64,000 nt of DNA from Hymenobacter busanensis (GTDB lineage Bacteria > Bacteroidota > Bacteroidia > Cytophagales > Hymenobacteraceae): assembly GCF_008727865.1 (NCBI RefSeq), contig NZ_VTWU01000001.1:620001-684000 (forward strand). Direction: 5' to 3'. Position numbers and translations under genes: made by a program. The number at the start of each line of letters is the position of its first letter. Positions within the stretch are counted from its first letter, which is position 1. Shown piece by piece: positions 18,023 to 26,493 of the stretch. The notes below the pieces were generated by a model that had not been told where the DNA came from, did no database searches, and saw only the letters and a program-made list of their open reading frames with translations.

Positions 18023-18589
18023 CTACGCCGCCGACTGGGGTTTGGCTGCGGCCAGGGTTTTGCCAATGCGCGTGAGCTGTTGCTGGTGGTGCAGCACGTG
18101 GTCGAGCATGAAATCCAGGGTTTGCTGAATGGTGAGCATGCCCACCCGCGGGTGCTTGAAAATAGCCTGGTTCATCAAGGGGCTGGGGTATTCGTTGAGC
18201 AGCCGCTCTAGCTTGCGCCGCGTAGCCGCCCACTGCTGCCGCAGCTCCGCCAATGAGGGAATGGCCGAGTCGGCGGGCATAAGGGCTGCCAGGCGCTCCG
18301 GGGCCCGAAATTTCATGCCCGGTAGGCGCAGCAGCACGCGCAGCAGCAGGCTGCGGAACCGGCCTTTGAGGTCGGCGGTGCGCAGGCCTTCCTTCTGTTG
18401 CAGCTTGTGCTGAATGTACTGCTCAACGCCCTGCTCGGCCACCACCAAATGCTGCACCACGTGCGCCGCCGACCATTGCCCCGGCGCCGGCACCTGGTGC
18501 GACTGGTCGCCGAGGGCTTCGGCGGCGCGCAGTAGTTTTTCGGTGGCGTTTTCAAGCTGTTCGAAGCGCAGATGCAGGCGGTGGTTCAT
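18023..18589 (-). CDS. DinB-like domain protein
   Basis: A 188-residue protein of the DinB/YfiT four-helix family. It begins MNHRLHLRFEQLENATEKLL at the ATG at 18589. Likely metal-binding histidines are in SAAHVVQHLVVAE and in MLDHVLHHQQQLTRIGK near the C-terminus. DinB-like proteins are often thiol-dependent metalloenzymes or stress proteins, and this one cannot be placed further. It converges with the thioesterase gene, whose stop is 47 bases away. Confidence 0.82.
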   Translation of the reverse strand: MNHRLHLRFEQLENATEKLLRAAEALGDQSHQVPAPGQWSAAHVVQHLVVAEQGVEQYIQHKLQQKEGLRTADLKGRFRSLLLRVLLRLPGMKFRAPERLAALMPADSAIPSLAELRQQWAATRRKLERLLNEYPSPLMNQAIFKHPRVGMLTIQQTLDFMLDHVLHHQQQLTRIGKTLAAAKPQSAA

Positions 18590-18717
18590 GAGGTGGCGGT
18601 AAGCGGGGAAAGCGGAAGGAAAAGGTACAGAAAAAACCACGCCGCTTTGGTGCACGCCACGCGCTGGGCCAAGGCCCGGCGGCTCTTCAGCATCGCGTTA
18701 CTCCCACCCAAAAGGAA

Positions 18718-18757
18718 GCAAAACGCCCCGCAACCAGGCTGGATGCGGGGCGTTTTT
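18718..18757 (-). terminator. Terminator after pdhB
   Basis: Perfect 9-base stem CGCCCCGCA/TGCGGGGCG (18724-18732 with 18744-18752) flanked by A and T runs. It can work on both strands and lies 19 bases beyond the pdhB stop. Confidence 0.8.
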
Positions 18758-18775
18758 GTTGGCCGATGCAATCGG

Positions 18776-19756
<981 letters not shown>

Positions 19757-19791
19757 TGGTAGTGTCAGAAAAGAAACGTCTGGTCGGAATG

Positions 19792-19821
19792 AAAAAAGGC
19801 CGGTTCGCGCAGGAACCGGCC
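19792..19821 (-). terminator. Terminator after the hypothetical gene at 19857
   Basis: Nine-base stem GGCCGGTTC/GAACCGGCC (19798-19806 with 19813-19821) followed on the minus strand by six T. It ends the transcript coming from the 19857-22476 group and sits just upstream of pdhB. Confidence 0.8.
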
Positions 19822-19856
19822 CGTAAAGCTACAATGCCGGGCGGGAGTGGGCAAAC

Positions 19857-20291
19857 CTATGTTATCGGTTCGAGGTCGAGACGTACTGTAGCTGCATTTA
19901 CCTTGAGGCCCCATTCGCTCTGGAAGTACAGCGTGAGGTCGTAATCGGGCTTGGCATCTTCATTAAAGTAGACGGTCTCAAATTCGTCCCGAGCGTTGGG
20001 AGGCGTGTGGCAAATGTTCGCCAACGCAGCATCCTCGGTGAAAGGATATTCTGGGTCTCGCTCTTTGATATGCAGATACGTAACACCGGTGAAATTCAAA
20101 CCCAGAATGGACCAAGGGACTCGTTTGGCCCAGAGGCCCTTCGAATTCTGCCATGACAACTTAAGCGTGCCGGTTGTCGGCTCAAAGTGCAGGTGCTCAA
20201 AATCGAAGTTGTTGTGCAGGTCGATGTGGCCAGTTTCAGGACTTTCAATGCCGATATAGCTACCGCATATTCTGAAATTGAGGAGTTCCAT
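19857..20291 (-). CDS. Hypothetical protein, possible immunity-type protein
   Basis: A 144-residue acidic protein starting MELLNFRICGSYIGIESPET. It reads as an all-beta protein with several aromatic strands (LKLSWQNSKGLW, WSILGLNFTGVTYLHI) and no signal peptide. I recognise no named family with certainty. Its base composition is lower in GC and its codons are less biased than those of flanking genes, which suggests recent transfer. It lies 16 bases after a DUF2019 gene on the same strand. That pairing with a HEAT-like small protein resembles orphan immunity genes from polymorphic toxin loci, but no toxin is seen here. Confidence 0.65.
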   Translation of the reverse strand: MELLNFRICGSYIGIESPETGHIDLHNNFDFEHLHFEPTTGTLKLSWQNSKGLWAKRVPWSILGLNFTGVTYLHIKERDPEYPFTEDAALANICHTPPNARDEFETVYFNEDAKPDYDLTLYFQSEWGLKVNAATVRLDLEPIT

Positions 20292-20307
20292 GGGTTACCG
20301 TTCAAGG

Positions 20308-20655
20308 CTACAGTTTCAACCGTCCCGCTCGCCATTCTTGCAGTGTCGTCTCCGCGCTAAGACCGTTACTTCCTTTTGCAGCTGCTAACTGTTCCAATGT
20401 ATCTTCCGCTTGGGGATTATGATGCTGAATCAGATAGGCGGCTGCCCATAAGCGCGGGCCGACGCTGGGAGCAGCAAGTAAGTGCACGAGCATAGAAGTG
20501 TGGTGCTGGGCTTCCAGCCACCGTAGGGCAGAAATAAGGTGCTTGTAGGCCTTGTTGCACGATTTAGCGTTGCCGGTTTCCGTAGCCTGCGCGTGCGCCT
20601 CGGCAGCAGCGGCGAAGGCAGTAAGAGCGGATTCTGGAGTCGTAAATTTCTGCAT
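20308..20655 (-). CDS. DUF2019-like HEAT-repeat small protein
   Basis: A 115-residue helical protein. The segments ALTAFAAAAEAHAQATETGN, CNKAYKHLISALRWLE and GPRLWAAAYLIQHHNPQAED followed by LEQLAAA match my memory of DUF2019, a short HEAT-like family found in toxin-immunity settings. A GTG at 20661 abuts the lipoprotein stop, but the ATG at 20655 (MQKFTTPESA) is the more natural start. Four bases separate it from the stop of the upstream lipoprotein gene, so it is translated from the same message. The function is inferred only. Confidence 0.65.
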   Translation of the reverse strand: MQKFTTPESALTAFAAAAEAHAQATETGNAKSCNKAYKHLISALRWLEAQHHTSMLVHLLAAPSVGPRLWAAAYLIQHHNPQAEDTLEQLAAAKGSNGLSAETTLQEWRAGRLKL

Positions 20656-20661
20656 AGTCAC

Positions 20662-22476
20662 CTACTGCCGTAGCGCCTCCACGAACATCTTGCTGCTGGC
20701 GTAGGAGCGAAATTCGAGGTCTTCCACGGCTTTTTGGGCGTAGGTGCGGTCGAGTTGCACCGCCCGGCGCAGGTACTGGCCCACGTCGCCTTCGCGCTGG
20801 GCGCGGGCGGCCACCACGGCCAGGCAGTAGTAGGCCATTGGGTCGTTGGGCTTGAGGCCGAGAGCTTCCTGGTAAATCTGGGCGGCGCCATCGTAATTCT
20901 CCTTCAGCAGGTAGATAAGGGCGCGGTTCATGGTGTTCTGGTAGGTTTTGCCGCCGAAGGAGAGGCTGCGCAGCGCGTCGTCGGGCTGGCCGATTTCGAT
21001 TTCGAGGGCGGCTTTGTCGGCAAACACTTTTTCGAGCACCGGCAGCGGGCCGCCGAGCTTCACGGCGTAGTCGTAGTTCTGCAGGGCTTCGAGCCGGTCG
21101 CCGGCGCGGTGGTAGGCATCGGCCACGTGGTAAAACATCTGGGCCGTGGGGTTGCGGTGGGCGGCGAGGGTGAAGTTGGTAGCGGCGCGGCGCAGGTACG
21201 CCCGGCGCACTTTGTCGCTCACTTCCTTGTCGCTGCGCTGCAGCAGTACCACGGCCAGGTTGTAGTAGGCCTGCCAGTTGCCGGTAGTGGCAATGGCGGT
21301 TTCGTAGATGCGCTGCTTTTCGGCCAGCAGCGGCGTGAGCGTGGCCGAGTAGCGCAGCTCCTCGGGTGTGAGGGCGTCGGCCTCCACTTCCTTCTCCATG
21401 ATCTTCTTCGAGAGCAGGTAGATTTCCGAATCGTAGCGCTTAGGCGCGGTGTACACCACGGCCACCGTGCCGAAACGCATGACGGGGTAGATGTACTGGT
21501 CGAGGTAATCGAAGAAGGAAAGCTGGTGCAGCGCCTTTTCTTTCTGCGCCCAGGTGCCGCGGGTGTCGTTGATGATGGTTACTACCGAATCCTGCTGCTC
21601 GGGCTTGAGGGCCGAGGCCGCCACCTTGCTTAGCATCAGGTCCCAGCGGCGGTGGTAGGCCTGGGTTTCGAAGCTGACCGAACTGAGCGAGTTCAGGTAC
21701 GAATCGGTATCGAGGCGCTTTTTGAAATATTTCACCAGCGCCTGCACGCGCTTGTCGGCCAGGCGCTGGTCGCGGGAGTCGAGCGAATCGGGCGAATGGC
21801 CGGCCACCACCATCACCTTCTTGGTGTGCTGGTTGGACTCGATGAATTCTTCGAGGGCGGCCACGTTGGTGCCGAGGTAGTTGCGAATGGCGTGCTGGCC
21901 CTGGTCGAAGAAAAACGGCAGTACCCGCGTGCCGCCTTGCGCCAGCTCCGCCGATTCGGGCAGCAGCTCCACCGGTTCTGGTTCGCGCACCACCAGCCGC
22001 GAGGTCAGCACAATGCCGCGGGCCAGCAGCTGTTCCTGGTCAGACTTCAGCACTTTGCCGCCGGGTTTCAGGCGGCGCACCTGCGGGCGGGCTACCAGCT
22101 GGCCGGGGTTTTTGCGCGGGTCGTAGGGGAAAGAAATCGGGCGCCTGATGACGAGCAGGTTGCGGTCCTGTTCGTCGTACACAAACTCGCCCGACAGGAA
22201 GCGGAGCGTGCCGAGCGTATCTTCGCGCAAATCGTTCTGGTAACGGTAGCGCAGCGGCAGCTCGTACACCACGCCCTTGTGCAGGTGCTTGGCGGGTACT
22301 TTCACCGTCAGCTCGGCCAGCACATTGTCGCCGTTGGCTTCGAGCACCGGCGGCCGCATCGCAACTTGCTGACCTTCCTGGGCAACCCGCAACGTGCGCG
22401 GCAGCGTACAAGCCGGTAAGGCGGCCACCGCACAGGCGGTCAGCAGGCGAAAAATTGCGGCGGGGGATTTACTCAT
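20662..22476 (-). CDS. Lipoprotein with OmpA-like domain and C-terminal TPR repeats
   Basis: A 604-residue predicted lipoprotein. The signal peptide ends in ALPAC with the lipidated cysteine at residue 23. Residues of about 30-180 form an uncharacterised beta-rich region (VLAELTVKVPAKHLHKGVVYELP). Residues of about 185-270 look like an OmpA-type peptidoglycan-binding domain (VMVVAGHSPDSLDSRDQRLA followed by DKRVQALVKYFKK, H227). The C-terminal third from about residue 390 is TPR-rich (GNWQAYYNLAVVLLQRSD, NDPMAYYCLAVVAARAQ). The order OmpA then TPR is unusual; envelope proteins of the gliding/T9SS type often place TPRs first. A role linking an envelope complex to peptidoglycan is inferred. The ATG at 22476 gives the better signal peptide than one ten codons upstream. 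Confidence 0.8.
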   Translation of the reverse strand: MSKSPAAIFRLLTACAVAALPACTLPRTLRVAQEGQQVAMRPPVLEANGDNVLAELTVKVPAKHLHKGVVYELPLRYRYQNDLREDTLGTLRFLSGEFVYDEQDRNLLVIRRPISFPYDPRKNPGQLVARPQVRRLKPGGKVLKSDQEQLLARGIVLTSRLVVREPEPVELLPESAELAQGGTRVLPFFFDQGQHAIRNYLGTNVAALEEFIESNQHTKKVMVVAGHSPDSLDSRDQRLADKRVQALVKYFKKRLDTDSYLNSLSSVSFETQAYHRRWDLMLSKVAASALKPEQQDSVVTIINDTRGTWAQKEKALHQLSFFDYLDQYIYPVMRFGTVAVVYTAPKRYDSEIYLLSKKIMEKEVEADALTPEELRYSATLTPLLAEKQRIYETAIATTGNWQAYYNLAVVLLQRSDKEVSDKVRRAYLRRAATNFTLAAHRNPTAQMFYHVADAYHRAGDRLEALQNYDYAVKLGGPLPVLEKVFADKAALEIEIGQPDDALRSLSFGGKTYQNTMNRALIYLLKENYDGAAQIYQEALGLKPNDPMAYYCLAVVAARAQREGDVGQYLRRAVQLDRTYAQKAVEDLEFRSYASSKMFVEALRQ

Positions 22477-22566
22477 GCAAACAAACTCAGACGACAAAAT
22501 CAGCATCCTAAACGCAAACGGCAGCGGTTTAGACGTGCCTTACGGCGGCGAGATACAGAAAAAAGC

Positions 22567-22597
22567 TTGACCAACGCCCGCCAACCCCGTATCTTAT
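22567..22597 (+). promoter_or_regulatory. Promoter of the PspC gene (TTG, 20 bases, TATCTTAT)
   Basis: TTG at 22567-22569 and TATCTTAT at 22590-22597 are 20 bases apart, the normal Bacteroidota spacing, though the -7 departs from TAnnTTTG in its last two bases. The predicted leader to the PspC start is about 25 bases. Confidence 0.45.
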
Positions 22598-22627
22598 CAG
22601 CCAAATACCCTTGACCCTCACCCGGCT

Positions 22628-22846
22628 ATGAAACGACTCACCGACTTTATTGAGCAGCAAAGCTTCGGCGTGTGCGACACTTTGGGTAAGCGCCTCGGCT
22701 TTTCCACCAGCAGCGTCCGCCTCTCCTTCGTGTACGCCTCGTTCTTCACGTTTGGTTCGCCCATTGTGCTGTATTTCGCCCTCGCGTTCTGGATGAACGT
22801 GCGCCGCGCCATGCGCCGGCAGCGCAGCACCGTGTGGGACTTGTAG
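22628..22846 (+). CDS. PspC-domain small membrane protein
   Basis: A 72-residue protein with a PspC domain: MKRLTDFIEQQSFGVCDTLG, then GFSTSSVRLSFVYASFF, then one strong transmembrane segment (SPIVLYFALAFWMNVRR). Related proteins sense membrane stress in enterobacteria, and the short stand-alone form is common in Bacteroidota with no known job. It is divergent from the OmpA/TPR lipoprotein and convergent with the glycosyltransferase, sharing the terminator at 22874-22898. Confidence 0.88.
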   Translation: MKRLTDFIEQQSFGVCDTLGKRLGFSTSSVRLSFVYASFFTFGSPIVLYFALAFWMNVRRAMRRQRSTVWDL

Positions 22847-22873
22847 GCGCTGAATTTGAACCTGATTTCAACA

Positions 22874-22898
22874 AATAGCCCGGTTTGGCCGGGCTATT
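22874..22898. terminator. Bidirectional terminator hairpin between pspC and the glycosyltransferase
   Basis: Perfect 10-base stem AATAGCCCGG/CCGGGCTATT with a 5-base loop. It overlaps the stop codon of the glycosyltransferase (22894-22896), so coding and termination signals are shared. Confidence 0.7.
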
Positions 22899-23958
22899 GT
22901 CGTTTCTGGGCCGGTGGCAATGCGTCGAAGGTCTTCCAGCCCCGAACAAAGTAAGCCCATACCAAGCTGCCGTTGTACACACCGGGCCGCTGGGCGGCGC
23001 GAAAATGCGGCTGGGCCAGGCGCCGGCGCTGGCGCCAGTACCCGAGCTTCTGCCAGAAATGCCAGTGCGCCTGGGCTACGGCGCGGGCGTCGGCGGTGGC
23101 ACCTTTCGCCAGAAACTGCGCCGCCGCTACCCAATCGAGCAGCACGCGGCTGATGAAAGCACCCGGCAGTTCGGCCGGCGCAGTGTTTTTGTAGAGCAGC
23201 GCCAAGCCGTTGCGGAAGTTGAGGTAGGTTTTGCGCGGGTTCGACTTGTGCAGCGTGCCGCCGCCCACGTGGAAGACCGTGCTGCCGCCGTGGTACCACA
23301 CCTCGTGCCCCGCGTTCCAGAGTCGCCAGCACAGGTCGATTTCCTCCATGTGGGCGAAAAAAGCCGGTTCCAGCCCGTCGAGCGCGTGCCACGCCGACGC
23401 GCGCACCAACATGCAGGCGCCCGAGGCCCAAGCTACGGGCCGCACGTCGTTGTACTGGCCGTGGTCGGTTTCGAGGGTGTCAAACAGGCGGCCGCGGCAG
23501 AAGGGGTAGGCGAGGCGGTCGAGGTAGCCGCCGCCGGCGCCGGCGTACTCAAACTCCTGCCGGTGGGCGTGCGCCAGGATTTTGGGCTGCACGGCCGCTA
23601 TCTGCGGCTGGGCTTCCAGCAACTCGCGCAAGGGGCGCAGCCAACCAGGTGTCACATCCACGTCGGAGTTCAGCAGCACGTAGTATCGAAACTCCGGCAG
23701 CTGACGCAGAGCGTGGTTGTAGCCTTCGCAAAAGCCCAGGTTTTCGGGGTGCAACAGCAAGCGCACCTGCGGGTACTGCGCCCGCAGCCACGCCACCGAG
23801 TCGTCGGAGGACGCGTTGTCGGCTACGACGATGGCCGCGCCGTCGGCGTGGGCCAGCACCGAGGGCAGAAACTGCTCCAGCCAGCGCCGGCCGTTCCAGT
23901 TCAGAATCACCACGGCCACGTCGGCGGCGTAGCTGGAAAGGGCTTCGTTAAACGCCAA
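22894..23958 (-). CDS. Family 2 glycosyltransferase
   Basis: A 354-residue GT2 enzyme of the rhamnosyltransferase-like type. The nucleotide-binding strand is VAVVILNWNGRRWLEQFLPS, followed by VVADNASSDDSVAWL, the DxD region LLNSDVDVTPGW, and the acceptor-side MEEIDLCWRLWNAGHEVWYH. It transfers a sugar from a nucleotide donor to cell-surface glycan; the sugar is not readable. There is no in-frame ATG near the start. A TGA lies three codons before a TTG at 23958, which I take as the start. That TTG lies inside the last codons of ybaB, giving an 11-base overlap and probable translational coupling. Confidence 0.88.
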   Translation of the reverse strand: MAFNEALSSYAADVAVVILNWNGRRWLEQFLPSVLAHADGAAIVVADNASSDDSVAWLRAQYPQVRLLLHPENLGFCEGYNHALRQLPEFRYYVLLNSDVDVTPGWLRPLRELLEAQPQIAAVQPKILAHAHRQEFEYAGAGGGYLDRLAYPFCRGRLFDTLETDHGQYNDVRPVAWASGACMLVRASAWHALDGLEPAFFAHMEEIDLCWRLWNAGHEVWYHGGSTVFHVGGGTLHKSNPRKTYLNFRNGLALLYKNTAPAELPGAFISRVLLDWVAAAQFLAKGATADARAVAQAHWHFWQKLGYWRQRRRLAQPHFRAAQRPGVYNGSLVWAYFVRGWKTFDALPPAQKRQ

Positions 23959-24283
23959 ATCCGCTCAAATCGAGGCCGGGAATGTTGGGCAGCAGGCCCG
24001 CGGTGCGCTGTTGCAGGTGGGCTTTGGCTTTGTCGCCGGCTTCGTCGAGCACCTTGTTGACGGCGGCCACCACCAAATCGGCCAGCATGTCGCGGTCCTG
24101 CGGCGTGAGCAGCGACTCGTCGATTTCGAGCTTGAGCAGCTGGCGCTGGCCGTTGGCCGTGGCGCGCACCAGCCCGCCGCCGGCCTCGGCCGTGGCCGTG
24201 ATGGTGTGCAGCTCGGCCTGGGCCTGCTTCATTTTTTCCTGCAGCTCTTTGACGCGGCCCATCATGCCCATCATGTCAAACAT
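23948..24283 (-). CDS. YbaB/EbfC family nucleoid-associated protein
   Basis: A 111-residue DNA-binding protein of the YbaB/EbfC family. It begins MFDMMGMMGRVKELQEKMKQ, with the family core LLKLEIDESLLTPQDRDMLA and VVAAVNKVLDEAGDKAKAHL. The protein forms dimers that bind DNA and affect nucleoid structure. In many bacteria it sits with dnaX and recR; here the partner is a glycosyltransferase that overlaps its end by 11 bases. Confidence 0.93.
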   Translation of the reverse strand: MFDMMGMMGRVKELQEKMKQAQAELHTITATAEAGGGLVRATANGQRQLLKLEIDESLLTPQDRDMLADLVVAAVNKVLDEAGDKAKAHLQQRTAGLLPNIPGLDLSGFGV

Positions 24284-24466
24284 AGCGAAGTCGTTTAGGG
24301 GAAAGAAGAATGGAATGGCAGTGTTCCGACGGGAATAATCAGTTGCCGCGACGGAAAACGGCGGGCGTAAAAGTACAGCGTCGCGCTTTGGTAGCGTGAA
24401 AAAAGGTCAATGTACTCCGAGCCCCAAACGCGTCATGCGCACTACCGGCGGTTTACCAAATCGGTC

Positions 24467-26455
24467 TTATCGCAGCAGTGTGACGGTGCCGCGCTGGCTC
24501 ACGCGCTTGCCGGCTTCGTCTACCACATCGACCTGGTAGGTGAATACCTGCGGCGCGGCCTGCACCCCGTTGATACGACCGTCCCAGCCGTCAGTGGGGT
24601 TGGTGCCGCGGAACACTACCACGCCGTTGCGGTCGAATACGGTGAAGGAAACGTTGCGTAGGAACCGGCCCTTGGGCAGCAGCGCATCATTCAGGCCGTC
24701 GCCGTTGGGCGTGAAGGCCGTGGGCACCACAATGCGCACTTCCCGCGCTACGGTGGCCACGTTGCTGAACACGGTGAGCGAGCCGCTGCGGGCTTCGAGG
24801 CGGTAGCGCAGCAGTTGCGGGTCGGTGGGGCGGCTAACCTCGGATGCTGATGGGGTGCTAGTGGTCAGGGCCGTGCTGCGAATAACCTGGTTGTTGCCAT
24901 CAAGCAGCAGTAGGCGGTAGGCCCAGGTAGTGCCCTGGCCGGCGGGTTCGGTCCAGCGGAGCTGCACGGCGTTGCCGTTGGGGTCGGTGGCAATGGCACT
25001 GGCGTCGAGCACCGGCGGGCACACCGAGGCACTGAACGCCGACGCATTGCCGCACGGGTCGCGAAACTGAGCCGAGTAGCAGGGGGCGTTGGTCAGAGAA
25101 ACCGCGCCTGGCTGATCGACAATGGGCAGGCGGTTGCCGGTGAGGGTTTGGGGCGCGCTGCTGCCCAGCGTGCGGCGCACCACAAGGCGGTCGGCGGTGT
25201 CCTGGGCCGGCTGCAGCAGCGTCAATTCGACGCCGTTGGCAACGTTGAACGTGGCGCTGAGCTGCGGCACGCTTGGTGCGGTGGTAGCTGCCGTGGTTAC
25301 CGGTTTTACATCGGAAAGCGAGGTAGCGGCACCGACTTTGGCCACAACGCGGTAGCGGTAAGTGCGGCCGCAGGTCACGGCGGCATCCGCGTAGGTAGTG
25401 ACGCCCGGCGCAAGGCTTACCAGCCGCTGATTGTCGCGCAGTACGTCGTAGCCGCTCACGGCGGAACCCGCGGGAATCGTCCAGCTCAACTCGTTGCGCC
25501 GGTCGCCGGGTGTGGCGGTCAGGGCGACGGGGCACAGCGGGTCGGAGGTGTAGAGGGTATTGCCGCAGGCGTCGTTCAACTGCAGGCTGTAGCAGCTGTT
25601 GAGCGCCGCGCCGGGCAAGGTAAACGAGGTCGAATCAGCCCGAACCGGCGGGCCTACGGGCGTACCACCCTGCAGCGGCTGGTAGCGGAAATCGGCCTGC
25701 AAGCCGGGCGAGGCAATGGCAAAGACGAGGTTGTTGCCGCGCACCACGAGGCGCTGCAGTACCGGCCGTTGGGCTACCGCCGTGGGAATCAGTTGGGGCA
25801 CCGATACCGTTTCGCACACCGTCAGGTCGGGGTAATTGGCCGTTACGGTTACGGAAATAGCACCGGCCGGAACGGCGTAAACACCGCCGGTGGTGGTGGC
25901 GGCGCTGCGCGGGCCGTTGCCCACCTGCACGAAATACTGCACGCCGGGCTGGGGCGGTATCGTCACCAACACCTGGTCGCGGCCGAGGCCGCAGGTAGCC
26001 ACGGTGAAGGTCGACACGGTAGGGCGGGGGCGCACTTCAAACTCGCGCACGAACAAAATGCCGCCCGTGCCGCCGGGGCTGGTGTTGGGCGTGAGCTGGT
26101 GAATGCGCACCCGGCCGGCCGCGTTGGGCACCGTGAGGGTGGTGCTGATGTCGGCCGGCGTGAAGGTGGGGGCGCAGGTGTTGGCGTCGGTCAGCTTGTA
26201 GTAGACCTGGGCGGGGTCGAGGGTGCGGCCGCTGGCGTCGCGCAGTTCAATGGAGCTGCCGGCACACAGCACCTGCAGCTCGTGCGTGGTATTGGGCACA
26301 AACACCCGAAAGTTGGCGTTGACGCCCGCTACGACCGGGTAGTTGCATTGGGCCTGCGCGGCGGGCAGGGCGGCAAAGCCCAGCATCAGCAGCCAGGCAA
26401 CAAAGAAGCATTTCACGCCTGCCTGAACGCGCAACAATGGCCAACTGGTGTGCAT
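24467..26455 (-). CDS. T9SS type B (gliding motility-associated C-terminal domain) surface protein
   Basis: A large exported protein with a signal-like core (VKCFFVAWLLMLGFAALPAA) near the N-terminus. Beta-sandwich repeats follow, including fibronectin type III-like segments (GSAVSGYDVLRDNQRLVSLA). The C-terminal 85 residues are a CHU_C domain: VPTAFTPNGDGLNDALLPKG, FTVFDRNGVVVFRG, TDGWDGRING and a final VSQRGTVTLLR. This directs type IX secretion and surface attachment. The start is uncertain. An ATG at 26494 overlaps the hutH stop as TAATG, an ATG at 26455 gives 662 residues, and a GTG at 26416 gives the neatest signal peptide. The true function is unknown; adhesion is likely. Confidence 0.85.
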   Translation of the reverse strand: MHTSWPLLRVQAGVKCFFVAWLLMLGFAALPAAQAQCNYPVVAGVNANFRVFVPNTTHELQVLCAGSSIELRDASGRTLDPAQVYYKLTDANTCAPTFTPADISTTLTVPNAAGRVRIHQLTPNTSPGGTGGILFVREFEVRPRPTVSTFTVATCGLGRDQVLVTIPPQPGVQYFVQVGNGPRSAATTTGGVYAVPAGAISVTVTANYPDLTVCETVSVPQLIPTAVAQRPVLQRLVVRGNNLVFAIASPGLQADFRYQPLQGGTPVGPPVRADSTSFTLPGAALNSCYSLQLNDACGNTLYTSDPLCPVALTATPGDRRNELSWTIPAGSAVSGYDVLRDNQRLVSLAPGVTTYADAAVTCGRTYRYRVVAKVGAATSLSDVKPVTTAATTAPSVPQLSATFNVANGVELTLLQPAQDTADRLVVRRTLGSSAPQTLTGNRLPIVDQPGAVSLTNAPCYSAQFRDPCGNASAFSASVCPPVLDASAIATDPNGNAVQLRWTEPAGQGTTWAYRLLLLDGNNQVIRSTALTTSTPSASEVSRPTDPQLLRYRLEARSGSLTVFSNVATVAREVRIVVPTAFTPNGDGLNDALLPKGRFLRNVSFTVFDRNGVVVFRGTNPTDGWDGRINGVQAAPQVFTYQVDVVDEAGKRVSQRGTVTLLR

Positions 26456-26493
26456 GGCTTCAAAATACGCTGTGGCGCGCTTTTGTTCCCGCA

